Shown here: one piece after another, positions 1 through 7,297 of the stretch
Layout of the letters: every line of letters begins with the position of its first letter
How positions within the stretch are numbered: the first letter of the stretch is position 1
Notes under the pieces: generated by a model
Told to the model about the DNA's origin: nothing
Seen by the model: only the letters and a program-made list of their open reading frames with translations
Databases searched by the model: none
Position numbers and translations under genes: made by a program
Assembly: GCA_036559465.1 (NCBI GenBank)
Contig: DATBTC010000089.1
Location: 1 to 20,765 of the forward strand
DNA from: JAHFPN01 sp036559465
Lineage (GTDB): Bacteria; Pseudomonadota; Alphaproteobacteria; Rhizobiales; Xanthobacteraceae
Reading direction: 5' to 3'
Length of the DNA stretch: 20,765 nucleotides

Positions 1-839
1 AAGCCGCCGGGGAAGCGCAGCACCGCCTCCGCCGGCACGTTGGAGCCGGCCTCGATCAGCTCGCCCGCGCAACGCCAGCGGATTTCGACGCCGCCGAACA
101 GATAGGCCTTGGCGCGCGACATCCGAAACACGCGCCCCGGCTGGAACGCCGCTTCCTTGCCGAAGATTTCCGGATCCGGCTTGAAGCGCACGCGCGTGCC
201 GCGCCGCTTCACGTTCTTCTGCACGAGCTTCACGGGGCCGGTGGGCGCGCCGCGCTTGTAGACCTGGCGCCACAGCTCGCTGTTGCGCGCGACTTCCACT
301 TCGAGCGTCTCGGAAAGCGCGTTGGCGACCGAAACGCCGACGCCGTGCAGGCCGCCCGAGGTCTCGTAGACTTCGTGGTTGAATTTGCCGCCCGCGTGCA
401 GCGTGGTCATGATGACTTCGAGCGCGGACTTCTTTTTGAATTTCGGATGCGCCTCAACCGGAATGCCGCGGCCGTTGTCGGTCACGGTGACGAAGCCGTT
501 GGCCTCCATCTCGACCTCGATGAAGGTCGCGTGGCCGGCAACCGCTTCGTCCATGGCGTTGTCGATCACCTCGGCGAACAGGTGATGCATCGCCTTCTCG
601 TCGGTGCCGCCGATATACATGCCCGGCCGGCGGCGCACCGGCTCCAGGCCCTCCAGCACCTCGATGTGCTGCGCGCCGTATTCCTTCGAGGATTGCGTTT
701 CGCGCGTCTTGCCACGCGACGCGCGCGCAACTTCCAGAAGATCGGGCTGCTTGCCGCTCGCCTTTTTCTTCTCGGCGCGGGCAGGGGCCTTGGTCTTCTT
801 GGGCGAGGACTTCTTCTTCAGCGCGTAGCGGCGGGCCAT
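1..839 (-). CDS. parE: DNA topoisomerase IV subunit B (ParE), N-terminal part, cut by window edge
   Basis: ParE is the ATPase subunit of topoisomerase IV, which decatenates daughter chromosomes together with ParC. About 279 residues of the amino end are present and the frame stays open to the window edge. The GHKL ATPase motifs are all visible: EVIDNAMDEA with catalytic Glu90 and Mg-binding Asn94, TDNGRGIP from about 120, and GGLHGVGVSVANALS further on. RRRPGMYIGG at 69-78 is the usual entry to the ATPase fold. The start at 839 is firm because an in-frame TAG lies seven codons upstream, although no strong ribosome-binding site precedes it. The first ~55 residues are a Lys/Arg/Ala-rich, probably disordered extension before the conserved domain. 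GyrB is the main alternative. The preserved QHIEVLEGLEPVR segment and the basic tail fit ParE of this group better, but the distinguishing C-terminal part is outside the window. Confidence 0.93.
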   Translation of the reverse strand, partial: MARRYALKKKSSPKKTKAPARAEKKKASGKQPDLLEVARASRGKTRETQSSKEYGAQHIEVLEGLEPVRRRPGMYIGGTDEKAMHHLFAEVIDNAMDEAVAGHATFIEVEMEANGFVTVTDNGRGIPVEAHPKFKKKSALEVIMTTLHAGGKFNHEVYETSGGLHGVGVSVANALSETLEVEVARNSELWRQVYKRGAPTGPVKLVQKNVKRRGTRVRFKPDPEIFGKEAAFQPGRVFRMSRAKAYLFGGVEIRWRCAGELIEAGSNVPAEAVLRFPGG

Positions 840-881
840 CGGGGGTTCCGAATCAATCTAATGGATATTGCCATTTTTTCT

Positions 882-975
882 TCCCTCATTGCCGGGCTTG
901 ACCCGGCAATCCAGCAGGCAATCTCGGGAAGCACGATCTTCACTGGATGCCCGGGTCAAGCCCGGGCATGAGGGA
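882..975. repeat. Nested inverted repeat (REP/BIME-like), two hairpins forming one larger palindrome
   Basis: Arms of 33 bases at 882-914 and 943-975 are inverted copies of each other with four differences, around a 28-base centre. Each arm is also a perfect hairpin: 888-910 is ATTGCCGGG / CCCGGCAAT around CTTGA, and 947-969 is ATGCCCGGG / CCCGGGCAT around TCAAG. The four differences between arms fall as two base pairs, so each small hairpin keeps full pairing. From memory, this CCGGGCTTGACCCGG type of sequence is dispersed in Bradyrhizobium-like genomes. It lies between the fkbM stop and the parE start, both on the minus strand, and could also help end fkbM transcription. Confidence 0.8.
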
Positions 976-996
976 GGATGAGTACACGAGCAGCGC

Positions 997-1773
997 TTAC
1001 TCGATCCCCGGAATATTGGTGAAAAAGTGGTCGAACTCGACGGTGCCGAGATAGCGATAGCCGAGCTCGTTCACGCGCCGGCGCAGTCCGGCCGGGTCGC
1101 TTGCGAAAATCTCGATCTGCAGGAAGCCGAAATTCTCCTTGAGTGTCCGTTCCATGCCGTCGATGACGAGGAACTCGTAGCCCTCGACGTCCATCTTCAC
1201 GAACACGCGCTTGCCCTTGATCTTGAACTCGTCGTCGAAGCGCACGACGCGCACTTTGTGCGTCTTCTCGCCCGCCGGCATGGAGTCTTGAGCCAGATAC
1301 GACTCGCCGCGATTGTGCTTGCTGCCCTCGGTGAGCGCCGCCTGGCCCGGCTTGTCGCCGAGTGCGTAATCGAGCACCAGAATGTCTTCGCCGAGCCCGT
1401 TGGCTTCGATATTGCGAACAAGCTTGGCGCGATTGCCGGGATCGGGCTCGAACGCGATCATCTCGCTCGCGAGCTTTTTGTGTGCTGCGATCAGGCTGTA
1501 GAAGCCGCAATTGGCGCCGATGTCGAGAAAAACGTCGAAGGTTTGCCCCTTGAGCTTCGCGGCGATGAACTCGAACTGCTCGGCCTCCCAGGCGCCCTCG
1601 CGCGCGATGCGTTGCTCGATCAGGTCGTCATGGCCGACGGCGAATTTGAGCCCCTGCGCCTCGACCGTAAACTCGCGGCGACCAAGCAGGCGCATGAGGC
1701 TGGCGCGCAGCCCGCGCAGCATGCGCCCGAGGGCGCCTACGGGCTGCAGGATGGGTTGCGGGGGAGCGGCCAT
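997..1773 (-). CDS. FkbM family SAM-dependent methyltransferase
   Basis: This 258-residue protein has the features of FkbM-type class I methyltransferases, which use S-adenosylmethionine to O-methylate sugars or secondary metabolites. The SAM-binding loop is VFLDIGANCGFYSL with DIGANCG at about 84-90, followed by an acidic strand end in MIAFEPDPGN. The family hallmark KMDVEGYEFLVIDGM has Asp195, Glu197 and Gly198. No signal peptide or membrane segment is visible, so it should be cytoplasmic. I chose ATG at 1773 because AAGG sits 5 bases upstream; a TTG at 1791 would add six residues and has weaker support. It starts only 39 bases from the divergent GST gene. The substrate cannot be read from sequence; polysaccharide or lipid decoration is a guess from family habit. 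Confidence 0.88.
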   Translation of the reverse strand: MAAPPQPILQPVGALGRMLRGLRASLMRLLGRREFTVEAQGLKFAVGHDDLIEQRIAREGAWEAEQFEFIAAKLKGQTFDVFLDIGANCGFYSLIAAHKKLASEMIAFEPDPGNRAKLVRNIEANGLGEDILVLDYALGDKPGQAALTEGSKHNRGESYLAQDSMPAGEKTHKVRVVRFDDEFKIKGKRVFVKMDVEGYEFLVIDGMERTLKENFGFLQIEIFASDPAGLRRRVNELGYRYLGTVEFDHFFTNIPGIE

Positions 1774-1812
1774 TGATGCCTTGTACGTCAATAGAGGGGA
1801 GGGAGATCAAGC

Positions 1813-2535
1813 ATGCGCTATGAATTTTATTACTGGCCCATGAGCCCCGGCCGCGGGGAATTCGTGCGGCTGGCTTTGGAAGAGGGCGCGGCGGACTATG
1901 TGGATGTCGCGCGCCAGCCCGAAAGCGAGGGCGGCGGCGTGCCCGCCATGCTGCGGCTTCTGAACAGCGAGACGGTCAAGACCCCTTCCTTCGCGCCGCC
2001 GTTCCTGAAAGCCGGCGACCTGCTGATCGGCCAGACCGCCAACATCCTGCAGTTCCTCGGCCCGCGCCACAATCTCGCGCCCGCCGACGAATCCGGCCGG
2101 CTATGGACCCACCAGTTGCAGCTCACCTTCACCGATTTTCTGAAGGAAATTCACGACACCCACCATCCGATCGCGAGCGCGCTCTATTACGAGGAACAGA
2201 AGGAAGAGGCCAAGCGTTACACCGCGGAATTCCTCAAAACGCGCGCGCCGAAATATCTCGGTTATTTCGAACGCGTGCTGGCGATGAACGGCGGGAAGCA
2301 CCTCTCGGGCAATTCGCTATCCTATGCCGATCTCTCGCTGTTTCAGGTCGTAGCGGGCCTGCGCCATGCCTTCCCCAAGGCGATGGCCCGGCTGGAACAA
2401 AACCATCCGCACATCGTTTCTGTGCATGACCGTGTCGCCGTGCGTCCGCGCATCGCCGCGTATCTGGCGTCGCCCCGCCGCCTCCCGTTCAGCGAACACG
2501 GCGTCTTCCGGCGCTACCCGGAGCTGGACGCGTAA
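1813..2535 (+). CDS. Glutathione S-transferase family protein
   Basis: The 240-residue product has the two-domain GST layout. The N-terminal thioredoxin-like half (about 1-85) begins with the strand YEFYYWPMSPGRGEFVRL, where the GRGEFVRL helix start is typical of sigma/alpha-like GSTs. FAPP at 60-63 carries the cis-proline that contacts glutathione, and QTANI at 74-78 is the usual glutathione-binding turn after beta4. The C-terminal half is all-helical, with an N-capping S-x-x-D box at Ser170-Asp173. The catalytic residue is probably Tyr6 or Tyr7. It should be cytosolic and conjugate or reduce electrophiles with glutathione; the true substrate is unknown. GGGAGGGAGA just upstream is a strong ribosome-binding site and fixes the ATG at 1813. 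Its C-terminal extension (PRRLPFSEHGVFRRYPELDA) looks normal for bacterial members annotated with a GST_C_3-like domain. Confidence 0.9.
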   Translation: MRYEFYYWPMSPGRGEFVRLALEEGAADYVDVARQPESEGGGVPAMLRLLNSETVKTPSFAPPFLKAGDLLIGQTANILQFLGPRHNLAPADESGRLWTHQLQLTFTDFLKEIHDTHHPIASALYYEEQKEEAKRYTAEFLKTRAPKYLGYFERVLAMNGGKHLSGNSLSYADLSLFQVVAGLRHAFPKAMARLEQNHPHIVSVHDRVAVRPRIAAYLASPRRLPFSEHGVFRRYPELDA

Positions 2536-2611
2536 CGAAATCGGGCAATCGAGACGCCTTTCTTACACCGCCCGATTAGGCTATCCCTCCGCCCCCTTGC
2601 AGGAGTCGGCC

Positions 2612-3667
2612 ATGAGCGAGGCCAAGGCGAAAATCGGGATTTTCGGCGCGTCCGGTTACACCGGCGGCGAACTCGTGCGCCTGCTGCTTCGGCATCCCAA
2701 GGTCGAGATCAAGGCGCTCACCGCCGATCGCCACGCCGGTGAAGCCATGGCCAAGGTGTTTCCGAGCTTCGCCGGGATCGCCTTGCCCGAACTGGTCAAG
2801 ATCGACGCGGTCGATGCCGGCGCGCTCGACCTCGTGTTCTGCGCGCTGCCCCACGGCACTACCCAAGTCGTGATCAAGGGCCTCACGAAAAAAGCCGAGA
2901 AGCTCAAGATCGTCGATCTCTCCGCCGATTTTCGCATCACCGATCCGGTGGCCTACGAGAACTGGTACGGCCACGCGCATCAGGCAGTCGAGCTGCAGAA
3001 GGAGGCGGTCTATGGCCTGTGCGAAATCTATCGCGACAAGATCAAGAAGGCGCGCCTCGTCGCCAGTCCCGGCTGCTTCACGACGACTTCGATCCTCGCA
3101 ATCGTACCGCTGATCGAAGCCGGCGCCATCGACCCGGACCAGATCGTGATCGATTCCAAGAGCGGCATGACCGGCGCCGGGCGCCATCCGAAAGAGACCA
3201 TGCTGTTCAGCGAAGTCTCCGAGGGCATACACGCTTACGGCGTCGGTCATCACCGCCACATGAGCGAGTTCGATCAGGAATTTTCGCTGGCGGCCAAACG
3301 GCCGGTGGTCGCGACCTTCACCGCGCATCTGGCGCCGATGAACCGCGGCATCTACGCGACGCACTATGTGCATACGACCGGCAAGGCAGGGGCGGTGGAG
3401 CTACACCGCGTGCTTTCCGACTTTTACAAGAGCGAGCCGTTCGTGCAGGTGCTGCCGCTCGGCGAGGTGCCGCAGTCGCGTCACGTGCGCGGCTCGAACA
3501 ATTTGCAGATCGGCGTTGTCGCCGACCGCATGCCGGGGAAAGTCATCGTGATTTCCACGGCCGACAATCTCGTCAAGGGCGCCTCGGGCCAGGCGATCCA
3601 GAACATGAACTTGATGCTCGGCTATCCCGAAACCGAAGGGCTGACCCAGCTCGCGCTGTTTCCGTAG
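2612..3667 (+). CDS. argC: N-acetyl-gamma-glutamyl-phosphate reductase (ArgC)
   Basis: ArgC makes N-acetylglutamate 5-semialdehyde from N-acetylglutamyl phosphate with NADPH, the third step of arginine synthesis. The 351-residue length is normal for the longer (type 1) ArgC. The nucleotide loop GASGYTGGELVRLLLRHP starts at Gly12. The catalytic cysteine is Cys155 in ASPGCFTT, where many homologues read SPGCYPT. The conserved His cluster HHRHMSEF is at 213-220, and HLAPMNRGIYATHYV matches the HLxPMxRG stretch. The frame is open upstream, but ATG at 2612 is the right start because AGGAG lies 6 bases before it and homology begins here. It is followed after 15 bases by a periplasmic dehydrogenase gene with no metabolic link. 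No ARG box or leader peptide is evident in the 76 bases upstream. Confidence 0.96.
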   Translation: MSEAKAKIGIFGASGYTGGELVRLLLRHPKVEIKALTADRHAGEAMAKVFPSFAGIALPELVKIDAVDAGALDLVFCALPHGTTQVVIKGLTKKAEKLKIVDLSADFRITDPVAYENWYGHAHQAVELQKEAVYGLCEIYRDKIKKARLVASPGCFTTTSILAIVPLIEAGAIDPDQIVIDSKSGMTGAGRHPKETMLFSEVSEGIHAYGVGHHRHMSEFDQEFSLAAKRPVVATFTAHLAPMNRGIYATHYVHTTGKAGAVELHRVLSDFYKSEPFVQVLPLGEVPQSRHVRGSNNLQIGVVADRMPGKVIVISTADNLVKGASGQAIQNMNLMLGYPETEGLTQLALFP

Positions 3668-3682
3668 GCGAGGAGAAGGCCG

Positions 3683-5035
3683 ATGCCGTCCATCCGCCGC
3701 ATCGTTGCGATTGGTCTCGTAACTGTTTTCACCGCCTCCGGTCTTGCCTGGCATGCGATCTCGCAGGAGCGGCCCGTGCTCACGGGAAAGGCCGCGCTCG
3801 GCGACTGGCGCGACGACAAGCCGGGTCTGCGCCGGCGCGTGACGCTCAACGATCTGCCGCCGCCCTATGCGACCACTTCGGCGCGCAATCCGCCGAGCGT
3901 CGATGCCAACTGGCGCGGCCAGGCGCCGCTCGTGCCTCCAGGATTCGAGATCAAGCTGTTCGCCAGCAACCTGGAGCGCCCGCGGTTGCTGCGCGCGGCG
4001 CCGAACGGCGATATTTTCGTGGCTGAAAGTGGCGCCGGTCGCGTGCGCGTGTTGCGGCCGTCAGCCGATGGCACAAAGACCGACGCGGTCGAGATTTTCG
4101 CTTCCAGTCTCAATCGTCCTTTCGGCATCAATTTTTATCCGGCCGGACCGAATCCGCAATGGGTTTACGTCGCCAACACTGACTCCGTCGTGCGCTTTCC
4201 GTATCGCAGTGGTGACCTCAAAGCGCGCGGCAAGCCGGAGACGATCGTGTCCTCGCTGCCGAGCGGCGGCCACTGGACCCGCGACGTGGTGTTCTCGCGC
4301 GACGGCAGGCAGATGTTCGTCTCGGTCGGCTCGGCCTCGAACGTGGCCGAGGGTCTCGGCTTTTCGGTCGGTGCCGTGCTCGACAACGTCATCGGCGTTC
4401 TGTGGGGCAACGAGAAGGACCGCGCGGCGGTGCTCGCGTTCGACCCCGACGGCAAGAACAAGAAAGTCTTCGCCACCGGGCTGCGCAACTGTGTCGGCAT
4501 GGACGTGCATCCGGCGACCGGCGACCTGTGGTGCTCGGTCAACGAGCGCGACGGGCTCGGCGACGATCTGGTGCCCGATTATCTCACGCGCGTGCGCGAG
4601 GGCGCCTTCTATGGCTGGCCCTGGTTCTATCTCGGCTCATTCGAGGACCCGCGCCACATCAACGCGCGGCCCGAGCTCGCCGACAAGGTCACGTTGCCGG
4701 ACTTGCTGATCGCTTCGCACTCCGCACCGCTGCAGATGGTGTTCTACGATGGCGCGCAATTCCCGGCGCAATACCGCGGCGACGCGTTCGTGGCGCTGCA
4801 GGGCTCGTGGAACAGAAACCAGCGCACCGGCTACAAAATCGTGCGCGTGCCGATGAAGAACGGCATCGCCACCGGCGAGTACGAGGATTTCGCCACCGGC
4901 TTCGTGCTGAACGACAATACGATCTGGGCACGGCTCGTCGGCATCACCGCCGCGCGCGATGGCTCACTGCTGATTACTGAGGACGCCAACGGGACGGTGT
5001 GGCGGATTTCGTACAAGGGCGGGCCAGCGCGCTGA
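3683..5035 (+). CDS. Exported sorbosone dehydrogenase-family beta-propeller (PQQ/AA12-like)
   Basis: The 450-residue protein resembles the L-sorbosone dehydrogenase / AA12 pyranose dehydrogenase family: soluble, six-bladed, often PQQ-dependent enzymes that oxidise aldoses in the periplasm. The N-terminus is a Sec signal peptide with charged MPSIRR, a hydrophobic core to about residue 24 and likely cleavage near AISQ. The catalytic domain starts around PPGFEIKLFASNLERPR at about 85. Blade repeats include NGDIFVAESGAGRVRVL, GHWTRDVVFSRDGRQMFVSVGSASN (GHWTRD at 196-201), TGDLWCSVNERDGLGDD and YGWPWFYLGS. AGGAGAAGG before ATG 3683 supports the start. It lies 15 bases after argC, so may be co-transcribed. 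It ends one base from the convergent glycosyltransferase stop. Whether it binds PQQ, and its sugar substrate, cannot be told from sequence; similar proteins may act on other substrates. Confidence 0.87.
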   Translation: MPSIRRIVAIGLVTVFTASGLAWHAISQERPVLTGKAALGDWRDDKPGLRRRVTLNDLPPPYATTSARNPPSVDANWRGQAPLVPPGFEIKLFASNLERPRLLRAAPNGDIFVAESGAGRVRVLRPSADGTKTDAVEIFASSLNRPFGINFYPAGPNPQWVYVANTDSVVRFPYRSGDLKARGKPETIVSSLPSGGHWTRDVVFSRDGRQMFVSVGSASNVAEGLGFSVGAVLDNVIGVLWGNEKDRAAVLAFDPDGKNKKVFATGLRNCVGMDVHPATGDLWCSVNERDGLGDDLVPDYLTRVREGAFYGWPWFYLGSFEDPRHINARPELADKVTLPDLLIASHSAPLQMVFYDGAQFPAQYRGDAFVALQGSWNRNQRTGYKIVRVPMKNGIATGEYEDFATGFVLNDNTIWARLVGITAARDGSLLITEDANGTVWRISYKGGPAR

Positions 5036-5036
5036 T

Positions 5037-5948
5037 TCAGGCGCGTGTGCGGATCCCAGTCGTGCGTTCCAGCTCATCGTACTCGGCCTCGAGCTGCCGG
5101 CACGCTGTCGCGAACTCGCGCGCACCATCGATGCCGCTCTCGCTCTCCCAGGTCTTGAGCCGGTCGATGATGTCGTAACAGGCCCGTAAGGTCGCGACCG
5201 CAACGCGATATTCTTCGTCCATGCTAGGTTTGCGCCGGGGTAGTTTTTTCAGCAGCCGGACGACCCGGCCGATCAGCGACCGCGGGTTGCGGCGTTTTCC
5301 ACCATCGAGCCAGTGCGCAAGCCGCTCGTGCGCCATGAGATCGAGCGGCACATGCCTCGGGAAGAAGGAGTCCCGAGCCGGCTCCGAGGTGTACCGGTTG
5401 GTCTTCTCGAACCAGACATCGACGGTCTCGTGACTGAAATGATGAATGAAGGCCGGTGAGTCGAGCGGCAGGTTGTGTATGCGCTCGGAAAGTATCCGTT
5501 GCCCGCCGTGAATGACCGGCATGAAATCCAATGCGCCGCGACGGAAAACGCGGGGCTCCTTGGACGGCCAATAGAAAGCGCGTGGATCGAAGCGCCCGAG
5601 CACGTAGTTGTGGAACGGTAGGTAGAAGACGTCGGCCGCCATATTCGGCAGCTCGTCGCGCACGGTGCGGATCGCCGCCCCGCTGAGACATTCGTCGTCG
5701 TCAAGGAACACGATGAAATCGTGGCTACACGCATCTAAGGCCGCGATGCGGGTCTCGTCGGCGGTCGGGCTCCACGGCACCTTGATGAGCTTATCGGCGT
5801 AGCGTGCCGCGATCGTGGCAGTCGCATCGGTCGACGACTTGTCAATAACGATCAGCTCATCGACGAAGCGGATCGAACGCAGGCACGTCTCGACCGTCGC
5901 CTCGCCGTTGTAGCAAACGACAAACCCGCTGATTGGCTTACGCGGCAC
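5037..5948 (-). CDS. Family 2 glycosyltransferase, WaaE/KdtX-like
   Basis: The first ~110 of 303 residues form a GT-A nucleotide-sugar binding fold: ISGFVVCYNGEATVETCLRS, then VDELIVIDKSSTDAT, then FIVFLDDDECLSG with the metal-binding acidic run DDDE at 83-86. The following segment (YWPSKEPRVFRRGALDF, then a HGG motif) is what I expect in the lipopolysaccharide core glycosyltransferase group around WaaE/KdtX. The C-terminal ~100 residues are basic then helical and less conserved. No membrane span is seen; it probably works at the inner face of the membrane. The start is GTG at 5948 with GGGGA six bases upstream. It is the last gene of the phaC operon, 15 bases after the hydrolase stop, yet functionally unrelated to PHA. 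Acceptor and donor are not predictable from sequence. Confidence 0.88.
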   Translation of the reverse strand: MPRKPISGFVVCYNGEATVETCLRSIRFVDELIVIDKSSTDATATIAARYADKLIKVPWSPTADETRIAALDACSHDFIVFLDDDECLSGAAIRTVRDELPNMAADVFYLPFHNYVLGRFDPRAFYWPSKEPRVFRRGALDFMPVIHGGQRILSERIHNLPLDSPAFIHHFSHETVDVWFEKTNRYTSEPARDSFFPRHVPLDLMAHERLAHWLDGGKRRNPRSLIGRVVRLLKKLPRRKPSMDEEYRVAVATLRACYDIIDRLKTWESESGIDGAREFATACRQLEAEYDELERTTGIRTRA

Positions 5949-5963
5949 GCGAATTCCCCAAAT

Positions 5964-6824
5964 CTAGCGCGCGAGCCAGGCCAGCATCGTCCGGCTCACC
6001 AGCTCGGCCGCATCCTGCTGCACGAAATGGCCGACGCCGGGAATTGCGGTGATGGTGAGGTCGGCTTCGACCCAGTTCCACAATCCGCTCAGTCCTTCCG
6101 CCATAACCGCCTTGTCCTTGAGGCCGTGGATCAGGAGCGTCGAGGCCCGCACCGGCGGCGGCGCGTCCTCGCGCACGCGATAGGGCTCGCGCGGATAGCT
6201 GGCCTGGTAATAGTGCAGCATCGCCTGCGGGTCGGAGCGTTGCATCGCTTCGAGATGCTTGGCGCGCGCCGCCGGGTTTGTGACCCAGCTACCGAGCCGC
6301 TCCAGCGAAATCTGCTTGTAATATTCCGGGTCCTGGAAATTGCGCGCGTATTGCGCGTTGGCGCGTTGCTCGGAATTTTCCGCGAGCAGGCGCATTTGCG
6401 CCCAGGGATGGGGCGCGTTGAGCACGATCAAACGCTCTACGAGATCGGGGCGATACATGGCGATCGCCCAGGCGGTCGCGCCACCCCAGTCGTGGCCGAC
6501 GACGATTGCACGCTGCTCACCCTGATCGGCGATCACCGCGGCGACGTCTTCGATCAATTTCCGTGTTTTGTAGTTCTCGACGCCCTTGGGCTTGTCGCTC
6601 AAGTTATAGCCGCGCATGTCGAGCGCGGCACAGCGGAAACGCGGCGCGAGCGCCGTGATCTGGTGCCGCCAGTTTAGCCAGTAATCGGGGAATCCGTGCA
6701 GGAACACGACGAGCGGTCCCGTGCCGATGAGTGCGTAGTGGATGCGCACACCATCATTGTTCGCGTAGCGATGCTCAACTCGATCCTCGAGCGCGAGGAG
6801 ATCGGCGTCCGTCGCAGCCGTCAT
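5964..6824 (-). CDS. Alpha/beta hydrolase, epoxide hydrolase-like
   Basis: A 286-residue single-domain alpha/beta hydrolase with the soluble epoxide hydrolase pattern. HGFPDYWLNWRHQ is the oxyanion-hole HGxP motif, and the nucleophile is Asp112 in GHDWGGATAW. An aspartate rather than serine indicates an epoxide hydrolase or haloalkane dehalogenase type. The charge-relay acid is probably Asp237 in HGLKDKAV and the general base His266 in GVGHFVQQD. Cap-region tyrosines (for example in HYYQASYPREPYR) could polarise an epoxide. Haloalkane or fluoroacetate dehalogenase activity is a real alternative. There is no signal peptide, so it is cytosolic. The ATG at 6824 overlaps the TGA of the upstream hydratase gene in an ATGA arrangement, implying translational coupling within the phaC operon. 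Confidence 0.9.
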   Translation of the reverse strand: MTAATDADLLALEDRVEHRYANNDGVRIHYALIGTGPLVVFLHGFPDYWLNWRHQITALAPRFRCAALDMRGYNLSDKPKGVENYKTRKLIEDVAAVIADQGEQRAIVVGHDWGGATAWAIAMYRPDLVERLIVLNAPHPWAQMRLLAENSEQRANAQYARNFQDPEYYKQISLERLGSWVTNPAARAKHLEAMQRSDPQAMLHYYQASYPREPYRVREDAPPPVRASTLLIHGLKDKAVMAEGLSGLWNWVEADLTITAIPGVGHFVQQDAAELVSRTMLAWLAR

Positions 6825-7297
6825 TCGACCACGGCGAGCGTCAACCAGTCCGCCGTCAGCGCCGGCTTCACGCCGCCCTCGATCTCGATGCTGACGGCAT
6901 AGCGGAACATGATGAGCTTCTCAGTCCGGTCCACGACTTCCGTGAGCGTGAAGCGGCCACGCACGCGCGCGCCGCTCTTGACCGGCGTCATGAAGCGGAT
7001 GCGGTCGAAGCCGTAATTGATGCCATGGGCGCGATCCTTGAGCCGCGGGATCGCTTCGCGTGCAAGCAGGCTCAAGAGCGAAAGCGTAAGAAACCCGTGC
7101 GCGATGGTGCCGCCGAACGTCGTCTCGGCCTTGGCGCGCACCGGGTCGGTATGAATGAATTGATGGTCGTCGGTGACCTCGGCGAAGCGATCGATCATAT
7201 CCTGGGTGACCGCGTGCCAGGGCGAGACGCCGATCTCTTGCCCGGCCCGCGCCCGCAATTCCTCGATCGACGCTGCCGGCTGTTCGCGGACGTTCAT
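6821..7297 (-). CDS. MaoC-like (R)-specific enoyl-CoA hydratase (PhaJ/NodN type)
   Basis: The 158-residue protein is a single hot-dog fold with the MaoC hydratase motif. Asp44 and His49 in TDDHQFIHTDPVRA are spaced like the catalytic Asp/His pair of PhaJ, and the downstream FGGTIAHGFLTLSLL is the second family signature. The GDHQ/DDHQ-type motif is closest in my memory to NodN and mycobacterial Rv0130/HtdZ, which hydrate trans-2-enoyl-CoA to (R)-3-hydroxyacyl-CoA. The frame is open further upstream, but ATG 7297 is favoured because it shares its A with the phaC stop (TGATG) and gives the family length. Coupling to phaC makes supply of PHA monomers from beta-oxidation an attractive role, by inference. 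NodN-like proteins with other roles are the alternative. Confidence 0.88.
   Translation of the reverse strand: MNVREQPAASIEELRARAGQEIGVSPWHAVTQDMIDRFAEVTDDHQFIHTDPVRAKAETTFGGTIAHGFLTLSLLSLLAREAIPRLKDRAHGINYGFDRIRFMTPVKSGARVRGRFTLTEVVDRTEKLIMFRYAVSIEIEGGVKPALTADWLTLAVVE

Noticed and set aside
345..971. 208-codon plus-strand open frame running into the inverted repeat
   Set aside because: Mostly antisense to parE; its last part simply translates the repeat.
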